DNA of 15,359 nucleotides from JBBQVS01 sp964657325 (GCA_964657325.1 CAZZVE010000113.1:1-15359), one strand, 5' to 3'. Shown: positions 7,828-15,301, numbered from the stretch's first letter. Translations and numbers: made by a program. The notes: generated by a model from the sequence alone, not told the origin.

Positions 7828-9695
7828 CTTCGACACCACGCGCACTCGTTTTGCGTGCGCCCGGCATCAATTGTGATAAAGAGACAGCGCACGCGTGCCG
7901 TCTGGTTGGCTTCGAGACAGAACTTGTGCATATCAATTCACTGCTCAAAGCACCCGATACGTTGCTAGACTACGCCTTTCTTGTCATTCCTGGTGGCTTC
8001 TCCTATGGCGATGATCTGGGTGCGGGCACTTTGTTAGCAAAAAATCTGACAATACATCTGGGTCAGCAGTTACAACAATTTGTTGCGGAGGGACGACCAG
8101 TATTAGGTATCTGCAACGGATTTCAGGTATTGGTGAAGGCAGGACTGTTACCAGGCGGGGAGGAGGGTGTGCTGAAGCAAACCCCTACAGGGGCGTCCCC
8201 ACCTTTGTACGGGTCTGCTTCAGCACACCCTCTTCAAGCAACCTTGACCGACAACGCATCAGCACAATTTGAGTGTCGTTGGGTGACGCTTGCTCCTCAA
8301 GCGAGTCCATGTCTCTTTACACGCGGCATCGAGCGACCTCTTGAGCTACCTGTTGCACATGGCGAGGGACAATTCGTCTTTGATAACAACATTACTTATC
8401 TCCAAGCCGCGCGTCAGATACCGCTTGTCTATGTCACGGATAGCGCGGAGGATACAACCTATCCAGCTAATCCTAACGGTTCGGTTGGCAATGTCGCGGG
8501 TGTTTGTAACGCACGAGGCAACGTGCTAGGGCTGATGCCACACCCCGAACGCTATGTTACTGCATTACAGCACCCTCTACGCAGAGGCGGCACAAATGGA
8601 CAAGGCGATGGCTTGCTTCTCTTCAAAAATGCCTATAACTATGTGACCAAAACCGAAACTGAACCATCAATCACCACAACAACATACGCGTCAAGTGGTG
8701 TTGATCTCAATGCATCCGATGAGGCAAAACGGTTGATGAAGGACGCTGTACGGGCGACGCAGGGGCGCGAGGTATTAGCTGGCATGGGTGCGTTCGCCGG
8801 TATCTTCAACGCGCAGCGCGTCAAGCAGATGCAACAACCTGCACTCGTAGCCTCAACCGATGGTGTTGGCACAAAGACGCTTATCGCGGCACAGGCACAA
8901 CGCTTCGACACCATTGGCTATGATATCGTCAATCATTCCGTCAACGACATGCTGACACAGGGCGCGAAGCCGCTATTCTTCATGGATTACCTAGCGATGA
9001 GCAAGCTTGACCCCGTACAGGCGGCGACAATTGTACGTGGCGTTGCTGCCGCGTGTCAGGAGGTCGGGTGTGCGTTGCTCGGCGGCGAAACGGCTGAGAT
9101 GCCCGATGTATACCTACCAGGGGCATTTGACCTCGCGGGTACGATTGTTGGCACGCTTGAACAGGAAGACGCCATCACAGGTGCCGCGATCACCACGGGT
9201 GACGTGCTACTCGGTTTGCCCTCAAGCGGTTTGCACACCAATGGCTACTCGCTCGCTCGCCGCGTCTTCGCATCCTACGATTTGCAGACCGTGTTTTCAG
9301 AACTGGGTGAGCCACTCGTTGATGCGCTGTTACGTCCACATCGTTGTTATTTGCGTGAGATCATGGCGTTACGTACATATTTAGCGGATAGAGGACGTGT
9401 GATCAAAGGCATGGCACATATCACGGGCGGTGGCTTTGAGGGCAATATCTCACGTATCCTGCCTGCGGGTATGCAAGCGGTTATTGATACAGACAAATGG
9501 AGTGTGCCACCGCTCTTTGCCTTGCTTACGAAACTAGGCAACGTTCCGAAAGCAGAACAGTACCGCGCTCTCAATATGGGTGTTGGTATGGTGATAGCAC
9601 TCTCGCCAAAGAGTGCATTAGAGGCACGATGTATCTTGCCGGAATTGCTCACCGTCGGCTATATCAAAGATGGCGAAGGTGTAATCGTGCGTTAA
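7824..9695 (+). CDS. Bifunctional FGAM synthase glutaminase / AIR synthetase (PurQ-PurM fusion)
   Basis: This 623-aa protein joins two enzymes in one uninterrupted frame. Residues 1 to about 275 are PurQ, a class I glutamine amidotransferase that feeds ammonia to PurL: APGINCD at the start, IPGGFSYGDDL, nucleophile Cys97 in GICNGFQ, FECRWV, AHGEGQF, and His240/Glu242 in MPHPER. After a short Thr-rich linker (about 276-288) residues 289-623 are PurM, which closes FGAM to AIR with ATP: TYASSGVDL, STDGVGTK, NDMLTQGAKPLFFMDYLA, LLGGETAEMP, SSGLHTNGYSLAR, HITGGGFEGNISR. Residues about 113-138 are encoded by palindrome 8160-8235, in a spot where PurQ proteins have a short loop. Catalytic residues of PurQ and the PurM signature motifs are present, so both halves look active. 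The start overlaps the purSL stop (ATGA), with GGGAG about 6 nt upstream. Confidence 0.94.
   Translation: MTSTPRALVLRAPGINCDKETAHACRLVGFETELVHINSLLKAPDTLLDYAFLVIPGGFSYGDDLGAGTLLAKNLTIHLGQQLQQFVAEGRPVLGICNGFQVLVKAGLLPGGEEGVLKQTPTGASPPLYGSASAHPLQATLTDNASAQFECRWVTLAPQASPCLFTRGIERPLELPVAHGEGQFVFDNNITYLQAARQIPLVYVTDSAEDTTYPANPNGSVGNVAGVCNARGNVLGLMPHPERYVTALQHPLRRGGTNGQGDGLLLFKNAYNYVTKTETEPSITTTTYASSGVDLNASDEAKRLMKDAVRATQGREVLAGMGAFAGIFNAQRVKQMQQPALVASTDGVGTKTLIAAQAQRFDTIGYDIVNHSVNDMLTQGAKPLFFMDYLAMSKLDPVQAATIVRGVAAACQEVGCALLGGETAEMPDVYLPGAFDLAGTIVGTLEQEDAITGAAITTGDVLLGLPSSGLHTNGYSLARRVFASYDLQTVFSELGEPLVDALLRPHRCYLREIMALRTYLADRGRVIKGMAHITGGGFEGNISRILPAGMQAVIDTDKWSVPPLFALLTKLGNVPKAEQYRALNMGVGMVIALSPKSALEARCILPELLTVGYIKDGEGVIVR
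8160..8235. repeat. Family C palindrome inside the PurQ domain (P7)
   Basis: The core arms 8163-8189 and 8206-8232 are 27 bp with two mismatches; with three more outer pairs and one further mismatch they run 8160-8235. The outer arm reads GAGGGTGTGCTGAAGCA and goes inward to ACCCCTACA. The 16-nt loop starts with a small perfect hairpin, GGGGCGTCCCC (8190-8200). It is read in frame as the segment GVLKQTPTGASPP and onward. The same unit recurs at 9699-9785 but turned inside out. Confidence 0.93.
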
Positions 9696-9698
9696 ACC

Positions 9699-9785
9699 CC
9701 TGTACGGGTCTGCTTCAGCACACCCTTGTTGGCATCACACGATTGTGGAGCGCAACAAGGGTGTGCCGAAGCAGACCCGTACAGG
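9699..9785. repeat. Family C palindrome between purQM and purC (P8)
   Basis: The arms 9699-9731 and 9753-9785 are 33 bp with one mismatch, around a 21-nt loop. The arm reads CCTGTACGGGTCTGCTTC outward-in, then AGCACACCCTTGTTG. It begins 3 bp after the purQM stop codon and ends 22 bp before the purC ribosome site. As a stable hairpin in an operon it may protect the upstream message or adjust purC expression, as REP sequences do; no U-run follows it. Confidence 0.94.
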
Positions 9786-9824
9786 AGTGTTGTTTATTGA
9801 GTATAGAGAAAGGATAAATTACAT

Positions 9825-10583
9825 ATGACACAAAATCCTACATTTGGACCCTTGCTTGCGGAGGGCAAGACAAAAAGAATATACGCTCATCCTGAGGATA
9901 GTGAACTGGCCTATATGGTCAATAAAGATTCGATTACCGCAGGTGACGGAGAGCGGCGTAATGAACTGGTAGGTAAGTCACGTTGGAGTACGATTACAAC
10001 GGCAAATATCTACCGACTTTTGAATGAAGCTCATATCGCCACACACTTTGTACAACAGATAAATGATGTGACGCTCCTCATAAAACGCTGTAATATGTTG
10101 CCCGTTGAGCAGGTACAACGCCGTATTGCTACAGGCTCATATCTCAAGCGTCATACGGAAGTAAGTGAGGGCGCCCGTTTCGAGCCAGTGCTGGTTGAGA
10201 CATTTTTGAAAGACGACGCCAATCATGATCCGCAAATATGGGAGCAGGACATTATTGACCGTGGTCTGGCAAGCTCGCAAGAAATTGCATGGATGGCCAA
10301 CGAGGGGCGTAAAGTGTTTGAAACGCTTGAGCGTGCCTGGAATAGCGTTAATGTGACACTGGTTGACCTGAAAATTGAGTTCGGACGTGACACACACAAT
10401 AACTTGCTGGTCGCGGACGTGATTGACAACGATAGCTGGCGGCTCTGGCCCGATGGTGACAAAACGCGCATGCTTGATAAGCAGGTCTATCGCAACATGC
10501 AGGATGTCACACCCGAACAAATGCAGGGCGTAGCCGACCGCTACGCGTTGGTAGCGGATTTAACAGGCAAATTACATGTGTGA
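9825..10583 (+). CDS. purC: Phosphoribosylaminoimidazole-succinocarboxamide synthase (SAICAR synthetase)
   Basis: This enzyme joins CAIR and aspartate with ATP to form SAICAR. At 252 aa it is slightly longer than the usual bacterial enzyme of about 235-240. Recognised motifs are LLAEGKTKRIY at residue 10, DSITAGDGERR, the substrate-binding stretch IKRCNMLPVEQVQRRIATGSY, LVDLKIEFGRD and VIDNDSWRLWPDG with DKQVYR after it. It lacks any domain beyond the SAICAR synthetase fold. AAAGGA at 9809-9814 lies 10 nt upstream of the ATG. Its stop lies 25 bp before the purF start, so the two are co-transcribed; the purQM-purC gap instead holds a hairpin. Confidence 0.96.
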   Translation: MTQNPTFGPLLAEGKTKRIYAHPEDSELAYMVNKDSITAGDGERRNELVGKSRWSTITTANIYRLLNEAHIATHFVQQINDVTLLIKRCNMLPVEQVQRRIATGSYLKRHTEVSEGARFEPVLVETFLKDDANHDPQIWEQDIIDRGLASSQEIAWMANEGRKVFETLERAWNSVNVTLVDLKIEFGRDTHNNLLVADVIDNDSWRLWPDGDKTRMLDKQVYRNMQDVTPEQMQGVADRYALVADLTGKLHV

Positions 10584-10595
10584 TCTCATTATGAG

Positions 10596-10602
10596 AGAGG
10601 AG
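10596..10602 (+). promoter_or_regulatory. Strong ribosome binding site fixing the purF start
   Basis: AGAGGAG lies 6 nt before the ATG at 10609. The longer open frame from ATG 10576 would overlap purC and lacks such a site. Starting at 10609 also leaves a short propeptide (MERLHDA) before the catalytic Cys, as expected for PurF. Confidence 0.75.
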
Positions 10603-10608
10603 ACGAGC

Positions 10609-12099
10609 ATGGAGCGACTACACGATGCTTGTGGAGTTGTAGGTATCTATACGAAGGGCGAGAGTAGTATTGATGTGCGACGCTATATTACGTTAGCACT
10701 TACCGCATTGCAGCATCGTGGTCAGGAGAGCGCGGGGATGGCGGTATACGATAGCGATGGGCAGATTGCGCACCGCGTCGGTATGGGGAAGGTCCGCGAT
10801 GTGTTCAACGACTCTGGCATGAGCTTACCCATTTCTTGTTGCGGCATCGGACATGTCCGCTATTCGACAACCGGTTCAAGTTGCGTTGAGAACGCTGGCC
10901 CATTTGTAGTGGGAGCGCGTCATGGTGTGTATGAAGCTATCGCGGTCGCTCATAATGGCAACCTTGTCAATGGTGATGACCTACGTGCGCAATTTCCTAA
11001 GGAGACGCTAGCTTCGACAACCGATAGTGAAGCAATTGCCCTACTACTGATGCGGTCTGAGGGTCAGACACTACGTGAACGCATGATTGCCACCTTTCCA
11101 CAGTTGCGCGGCTCCTATAGTCTCGTTATTCTTGCCGAGGGCAAACTATATGCCATGCGTGACCCGTGGGGCATGCGTCCCCTGTGCATTGGTAAAATTG
11201 GTGAGAACTGGGTGGTCGCATCCGAGTCGTGCGCGATTGACCGTATCGGTGGCGACTTTGTACGCAAGGTCGAGCCAGGAGAACTTATCACCATTGATGA
11301 GAGTGGCATGCATTCAGAGATACTTGTTAAATCGCCACGCCATACGTTATGTGTCTTCGAGTATATCTACTTCTCTGATGCGACCAGCAAGCTGAATAAC
11401 CGCTATGTCTACACCGTGCGCGAGGCACTTGGACGCGAACTCGCACGCGAACACCCAGTTGAAGCTGATTTAATCGTTCCTGTACCAGACTCCTCGGTTC
11501 CGGCAGCACTGGGCTATGCTACCGCTTCCAGCACTCCTTATAGTATGGCAATCATCAAGAATCGCTACGCCGACCGTACCTTTATTAAGCCAGATCAACG
11601 CCTACGCCAGATGGAGATCGACCTGAAGTTCAACTTTGTCAAGCCACAGATCGAGGGCAAACGCCTTGTGATTGTCGATGACTCGATTGTACGCGGCAAC
11701 ACGATGAAGCGACTCGCGGCTGCACTGCGTAGACAGGGCGCGAAGGAGATTCACTTGCGCTCAAGTGCGCCCCCCATGCGTCACCCCTGCTACTTTGGCG
11801 TCGATATTCCACAAGAATCGGAACTCATCGCCGCCGGACGTACCGTGCAAGAGATCGCGGACTACATCGGCGTCGATAGCCTTGGCTATCTTAGCACAGC
11901 AGGATTAAGCCGTGCCATTCAATCTGCCTCACAACAACAGGTCGTGATTCCCGATAATGAGACAGCGGTTGACATGTTGCACAGCGAGTTTTGCTATGGC
12001 TGTATGGAAAAACAAGGCTGGCCCTACGACCCACAAGAGAAGATACAGATTGGCGTACCGAACAAACGTTTAAAGGTGGAACATTCCGTAGGAGCATAA
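10609..12099 (+). CDS. purF: Amidophosphoribosyltransferase (glutamine PRPP amidotransferase)
   Basis: This is the first committed enzyme of purine synthesis; it makes phosphoribosylamine from PRPP and glutamine. The protein is 496 aa from the preferred start. A 7-residue leader precedes Cys8 (DACGVVGIY), the N-terminal nucleophile exposed by propeptide removal. The Ntn glutaminase half shows ALQHRGQESAGMA, GHVRYSTTG, AHNGNL and DPWGMRPL. The phosphoribosyltransferase half has VPVPDSS and the PRPP loop VIVDDSIVRGNT (about 354-365). Four cysteines match the pattern of the Bacillus-type iron-sulfur enzyme: Cys248 (HTLCVFEYIYF), Cys394 (RHPCYFGVD), and Cys462/Cys465 (EFCYGCM). So it is probably a 4Fe-4S, oxygen-sensitive PurF that is matured and feedback-regulated like that group (inference). 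The sequence looks complete. Confidence 0.97.
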   Translation: MERLHDACGVVGIYTKGESSIDVRRYITLALTALQHRGQESAGMAVYDSDGQIAHRVGMGKVRDVFNDSGMSLPISCCGIGHVRYSTTGSSCVENAGPFVVGARHGVYEAIAVAHNGNLVNGDDLRAQFPKETLASTTDSEAIALLLMRSEGQTLRERMIATFPQLRGSYSLVILAEGKLYAMRDPWGMRPLCIGKIGENWVVASESCAIDRIGGDFVRKVEPGELITIDESGMHSEILVKSPRHTLCVFEYIYFSDATSKLNNRYVYTVREALGRELAREHPVEADLIVPVPDSSVPAALGYATASSTPYSMAIIKNRYADRTFIKPDQRLRQMEIDLKFNFVKPQIEGKRLVIVDDSIVRGNTMKRLAAALRRQGAKEIHLRSSAPPMRHPCYFGVDIPQESELIAAGRTVQEIADYIGVDSLGYLSTAGLSRAIQSASQQQVVIPDNETAVDMLHSEFCYGCMEKQGWPYDPQEKIQIGVPNKRLKVEHSVGA

Positions 12100-12110
12100 C
12101 AACGTTACCT

Positions 12111-12224
12111 GTAGGGACCGATTTATCGCGTCCTGGGGGTGGGGTGGGACACGCATAGGCAACGATTCTTCATACCAACGTGGTGCCCCACCCCACCCCC
12201 AGGACGCGATAAATCGGTTCCTAC
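12111..12224. repeat. Family B palindrome between purF and purD (P9)
   Basis: The arms 12111-12152 and 12183-12224 are 42 bp with two mismatches, around a 30-nt loop. The outer 23 bp (GTAGGGACCGATTTATCG, then CGTCC) are family B. The inner 19 bp (TGGGGGTGGGGTGGGACAC) occur in no other copy in this window, yet are mirrored in the partner arm. It starts 11 bp after the purF stop and ends about 20 bp before the purD ribosome site, so it sits in the operon message as a very stable hairpin. Confidence 0.95.
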
Positions 12225-12260
12225 GATGATTTCGATGTACAAGAAGGAGAACATACGATT

Positions 12261-13526
12261 ATGCGCATACTGGTGATTGGTTCTGGCGCGCGAGAACACG
12301 CGTTGGTGTGGAAGCTGGCAAAGAGTCAGCAGGTCTCACACATCTATGCGGCTCCTGGCAATCCTGGTATGCTGGATATCGCTGAGTGCGTGCCGCTTAG
12401 TGTCTCGCAACTTGGTGAACTTGCTGTGTTCGCGGAAAAAAACGCGATTGATCTAACCGTTGTTGGGCCAGAAGTACCGCTTGTCGCGGGCATTGTCGAT
12501 GTCTTTCAACACCGGGGGCTACGTATTTTTGGACCCGATATGGCGAGTGCTGCGCTTGAGGGCAGTAAAGCTTTTGCGAAAGAACTGATGACCTCGGCAG
12601 GTATTCCAACTGCACAACATCGTACCTTCACGAACGCGGACGAAGCCTTCGCCTACCTTGCGCAGCATGGTGCTCCTGTTGTTGTTAAAGCGGATGGCAA
12701 TGCGGCAGGTAAAGGCGCGATTGTCGCGCTCGATATGCTCACCGCCCAGGATGCGTTGAAACAGATGATGATTGACCGTGTGTTTGGAGCGGCAGGGGAT
12801 AGCGTTGTCATCGAGGATTATTTAGAAGGTGACGAAATCAGTGCTACCGCGATCTGTAATGGCAGACATTATTTACCTCTGACACTGACACAGGATCACA
12901 AACGCGCCCTTGATAATGATCAAGGCTTAAACACAGGTGGTATGGGGGCATTCGCGCCATTACCATTTGTGGAAAAAGAGCAAGAGACACAGATTTGGCG
13001 CACCATCGTCGCGAACACACTGGACGCACTGCAAGCTCGTGGCCTTTCTTTCACAGGTGTTCTCTATACGAACATAATGCTCACTCAAGATGGTCCAAGA
13101 GTGCTAGAATATAACACACGCTTCGGCGATCCTGAAACACAGGCCATGATGCTCCTCATGCACGAGGATATTCTCAATGTACTCAATTTCGACGAGATAT
13201 TGCCTATCAAGCGCAACACGCTCTGGTATCCCGGTTCTGCTGTATCTATCACGCTTGCATCTGGTGGCTATCCCGGTACCTATCGGTCAGGCATACCTAT
13301 AATGGGCATAGAGAATGCAAACAAACTAGAGGGTGTGCAGGTGTTCCATGCTGGAACTGCCCTCAAGGATGGGAAACTGGTCACGGCGGGTGGGCGTGCT
13401 CTCAGCGTTACCGCGCGTGGTACAGATTTGCGGAATGCGGTGCAAAGAGCATACGAAGCCGTGAACTATATAACATTTGAGGGCATGCACTACCGCAAAG
13501 ATATCGCGCATAGAGGACTACTATAG
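12261..13526 (+). CDS. purD: Phosphoribosylamine-glycine ligase (GAR synthetase)
   Basis: This enzyme joins phosphoribosylamine, the unstable PurF product, to glycine with ATP to give GAR. At 421 aa it has the standard single-domain-set length, without the PurM or PurN fusion seen in eukaryotes. Motifs in order: VIGSGAREHALVWKL (from residue 4), VVGPEVPLVAGIVD, the ATP-grasp segment VVVKADGNAAGKGAIVA, the glycine-rich loop DQGLNTGGMGAFAP, the metal-binding LEYNTRFGDPETQAMM, and a C-terminal domain with SGGYPGTY and VTAGGRAL. AAGGAG at 12244-12249 lies 11 nt before the ATG. It is the last gene of the visible pur run; a palindrome follows. Confidence 0.97.
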   Translation: MRILVIGSGAREHALVWKLAKSQQVSHIYAAPGNPGMLDIAECVPLSVSQLGELAVFAEKNAIDLTVVGPEVPLVAGIVDVFQHRGLRIFGPDMASAALEGSKAFAKELMTSAGIPTAQHRTFTNADEAFAYLAQHGAPVVVKADGNAAGKGAIVALDMLTAQDALKQMMIDRVFGAAGDSVVIEDYLEGDEISATAICNGRHYLPLTLTQDHKRALDNDQGLNTGGMGAFAPLPFVEKEQETQIWRTIVANTLDALQARGLSFTGVLYTNIMLTQDGPRVLEYNTRFGDPETQAMMLLMHEDILNVLNFDEILPIKRNTLWYPGSAVSITLASGGYPGTYRSGIPIMGIENANKLEGVQVFHAGTALKDGKLVTAGGRALSVTARGTDLRNAVQRAYEAVNYITFEGMHYRKDIAHRGLL

Positions 13527-13562
13527 AGATAGTATTCTAATACTATTGAAATTAATCGGATT

Positions 13563-13661
13563 GGAAGGCATGACAGGGGCAAGCCCTGTCACTACTATAC
13601 TTTCCGCTACAGCGTGNNNNNNNNNNTAGTAGTGACAGGGCTTGCCCCTGTCATGCCTTCC
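13563..13661. repeat. Family D palindrome between convergent purD and LLM genes, with assembly gap (P10)
   Basis: The arms 13563-13597 and 13627-13661 are 35 bp and perfectly complementary, around a 29-nt loop containing 10 Ns. Each arm also folds on itself: TGACAGGG and CCCTGTCA around GCAAG (13571-13591 on the left). It fills the gap between two convergent genes, the place of a two-way terminator, but lacks a U-run on either side. The same family is at 15162-15259. Confidence 0.93.
13617..13626. other. Assembly gap (10 N)
   Basis: Ten undetermined bases lie in the loop of palindrome 13563-13661. The true gap length is unknown, since a run of ten Ns is often a placeholder. The inner ends of the arms (an extra TATA next to TAGTAG) may continue into it. 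Confidence 0.98.
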
Positions 13662-13701
13662 TCTACCAGTTCCTTAATTGATGAGTCGGATCCAAAACAA
13701 T

Positions 13702-14559
13702 CTACCCCACGGCCTCTTTATAACGGCGTAACGCTTCCAAATGCTCTTGTACTGACGTAAATCCAGCACCCATGGTGCTAAGCGAGATATGGGTTGCGCC
13801 AAGGTCGCGCCATGCCTGGGTTTGACGAACCCACTCATCAACATCCCCATCGGCTGCATTTACACGTGCCTCGATACCAAGAGCACTTAACTCACGTCCA
13901 GCCTCTTTGATGTAGCTCCGAAGACGTTCTACGATTTCACGCATCTTATCATCGGGTGAGCCAAGCGGAAACCAACCATCCGCGAGACGTGCAGTACGAC
14001 GTAGCAATACATCCGCGCTTCCCCCTGTCCAGATAGGAATCGAACGATGAAGAGGCAGTGGATTCAGCCCTGCTTCAGTAATCGTGTGATATGTCCCCTT
14101 ATAACTGATCACCTCACGACTCCATAGGAGACGCAACACTTCGATCTGCTCCTCGATGACACGACCACGCGTATGAAAGTCCTCGCCAAGAGCTTCATAC
14201 TCGACTGGATTCCAGCCTACACCTATACCGAGGCGCAACTTTCCACCCGTTAATACATCCACCTCTGCCGCTTGTTTCGCCACGAGAGCTGTCTGGCGTT
14301 GCGGCAAAATAATCACACCTGTCACCAATTCAAGTTTTGTAAGAGCTGCTAAATAGCCAAAGAGCACAAACGGCTCGTGAAATAAGTCTTTCTCAGTATA
14401 GCCTTTCCACCCTGGACGATTTGTTGGGTCGGCACCCAGCACATGGTCATAGACTAACAAATGTTTATAGCCCAAACCTTCTACCGTTTGCGCATACTCA
14501 CGTAGTACAGCAGGGTCGGCCCCAATTTCGTTTTGCGGAAACGTCACGCCTATTTGCAT
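13702..14559 (-). CDS. LLM-class (luciferase-like, probably F420-dependent) oxidoreductase
   Basis: This 285-aa protein of the luciferase-like monooxygenase superfamily has a TIM-barrel fold and is probably cytoplasmic. Typical segments are MQIGVTFPQNEIG at the start, YDHVLGAD, the strand TGVIILPQRQTALVAKQ, LTGGKLRLGIGVGWNPVEYEALG, RVIEEQIEVLRLLW and PIWTGGSADVLLRRTARLADGWFP. The pattern TGGKLRLGIGVGWNPVEY is common in F420-dependent members; an FMN enzyme cannot be excluded, and the substrate is unknown. GAGGAG lies about 7 nt upstream of the ATG, so the start is well supported. It is convergent with purD and divergent from the VOC gene, so it is its own transcription unit. Length is within the family range. 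Confidence 0.88.
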   Translation of the reverse strand: MQIGVTFPQNEIGADPAVLREYAQTVEGLGYKHLLVYDHVLGADPTNRPGWKGYTEKDLFHEPFVLFGYLAALTKLELVTGVIILPQRQTALVAKQAAEVDVLTGGKLRLGIGVGWNPVEYEALGEDFHTRGRVIEEQIEVLRLLWSREVISYKGTYHTITEAGLNPLPLHRSIPIWTGGSADVLLRRTARLADGWFPLGSPDDKMREIVERLRSYIKEAGRELSALGIEARVNAADGDVDEWVRQTQAWRDLGATHISLSTMGAGFTSVQEHLEALRRYKEAVG

Positions 14560-14604
14560 ATCAGGTCTCCTCGTTGGTCAATATTTACACCATCATACAC
14601 ACTT

Positions 14605-14634
14605 ATGATAACATTCGCCCCATATGTCGTCCAA
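14605..14634 (-). promoter_or_regulatory. Candidate promoter for the LLM oxidoreductase gene
   Basis: On the minus strand TTGGAC (14629-14634) and TATCAT (14605-14610) are 18 nt apart, about 45 bp upstream of the ATG at 14559. The -10 differs from consensus at one base; the -35 is weak. For the divergent VOC gene, TATACT at 14719-14724 could be a -10, but I see no good -35 with it. The rest of the 14560-14773 gap holds no gene or repeat I recognise. Confidence 0.35.
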
Positions 14635-14773
14635 TAACCTTCGATTATCAGCAACGTCTGGCTGTATCCTTCGAGAATATTAGTCGAAATAAGGATCGAT
14701 TCTGTCCTCCTTCTAGCGTATACTTAAAGGAGATAAACGGTTACATATTATACAAAGAAAGAGGGAAGCACCA

Positions 14774-15154
14774 ATGGATACGATGCAGATGAAACTCGAA
14801 CTGGTTATAATACCCGTTTCAGACGTGAATCGTGCGAAGGCTTTTTACACTGAGAAGATTGGATTTCACGCAGACTTTGACCAAGTGGTCAGAGAGGATT
14901 TGCGCTTTGTCCAGTTGACGCCTCCTGGTTCGGCCTGCTCTATCGCTTTTGGAGTAGGTATCACCGACATGCAACCTGGCTCGGTCAAAGGTCTTCAAAT
15001 GGTAGTCTCGGATGTGAGAGCCGTCCGCGAAGAACTAGTCAAACGTGGTGCTGACATCAGTGAGATCGACGTACAGGATTGGGGAGACTTCGCGTATTTT
15101 CGCGATCCCGACGGCAATAACTGGTCATTGCAGCAACTCCCCAAACGTGGCTAG
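14774..15154 (+). CDS. VOC-superfamily (glyoxalase/bleomycin-resistance fold) protein
   Basis: This small protein of 126 aa has the paired beta-alpha-beta-beta-beta module of the vicinal oxygen chelate fold. The first module starts LELVIIPVSDVNRAKAFYTEKIGF; the second starts GLQMVVSDVRAVREELVKRGA and ends FAYFRDPDGNNWSLQQ. The usual metal ligands are not clear: no His is seen in the first strand, and the last strand has Ser where many members have Glu. It may thus bind a ligand without being a metal enzyme; the substrate is unknown. GAGGGA at 14761-14766 lies 7 nt before the ATG. It is divergent from the LLM gene, and is followed by palindromes. Confidence 0.87.
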   Translation: MDTMQMKLELVIIPVSDVNRAKAFYTEKIGFHADFDQVVREDLRFVQLTPPGSACSIAFGVGITDMQPGSVKGLQMVVSDVRAVREELVKRGADISEIDVQDWGDFAYFRDPDGNNWSLQQLPKRG

Positions 15155-15161
15155 ATGGGAC

Positions 15162-15259
15162 ATGACAGGGGCAGAGCACCTATCACTACTATATACATGG
15201 ACTTGTGTCGCAAGCCACATCGTGGCGAGAAGTATAGTAGTGACAGGTGCTCTGCTCAT
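15162..15259. repeat. Family D palindrome after the VOC gene (P11)
   Basis: The inner arms 15171-15193 and 15233-15255 are 23 bp with one mismatch, around a 39-nt loop. The left arm continues outward (ATGACAGGG from 15162); the right arm ends TCAT (15256-15259) and lacks about 5 of those bases, so it has a small deletion. The outer ATGACAGGGGCA and inner CACTACTATA match the copy at 13563-13661, while the middle (GAGCACCTAT instead of AGCCCTGT) differs. It starts 8 bp after the VOC stop. Confidence 0.88.
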
Positions 15260-15301
15260 AAGCGTTAACTTTAAGGGCCTAGAGATGTCTTTGGTGCAGC
15301 A

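Noticed and set aside
9699..9785. Intrinsic terminators at the long palindromes
   Set aside because: None of the long palindromes is followed by a convincing U-run, and several lie within an operon or within coding sequence.
10576..10608. Upstream ATG of purF overlapping purC
   Set aside because: The strong AGAGGAG site and the short propeptide before the catalytic Cys both favour the ATG at 10609.
12134..12148. G-quadruplex in the G-rich arm of the purF-purD palindrome
   Set aside because: There are only three adjacent G-runs, and the run is fully paired with the C-rich partner arm, so a hairpin explains it better.
1008..13661. Repeated sequences as a CRISPR array
   Set aside because: The repeats are palindromes of different families at irregular distances of hundreds to thousands of bases; there are no evenly sized spacers and no cas genes.
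14421..14792. Plus-strand open frame of 123 aa between the LLM and VOC genes
   Set aside because: Its first part is antisense to the LLM gene and its end overlaps the VOC start; it has no recognisable domain, and the VOC gene has the good ribosome site.
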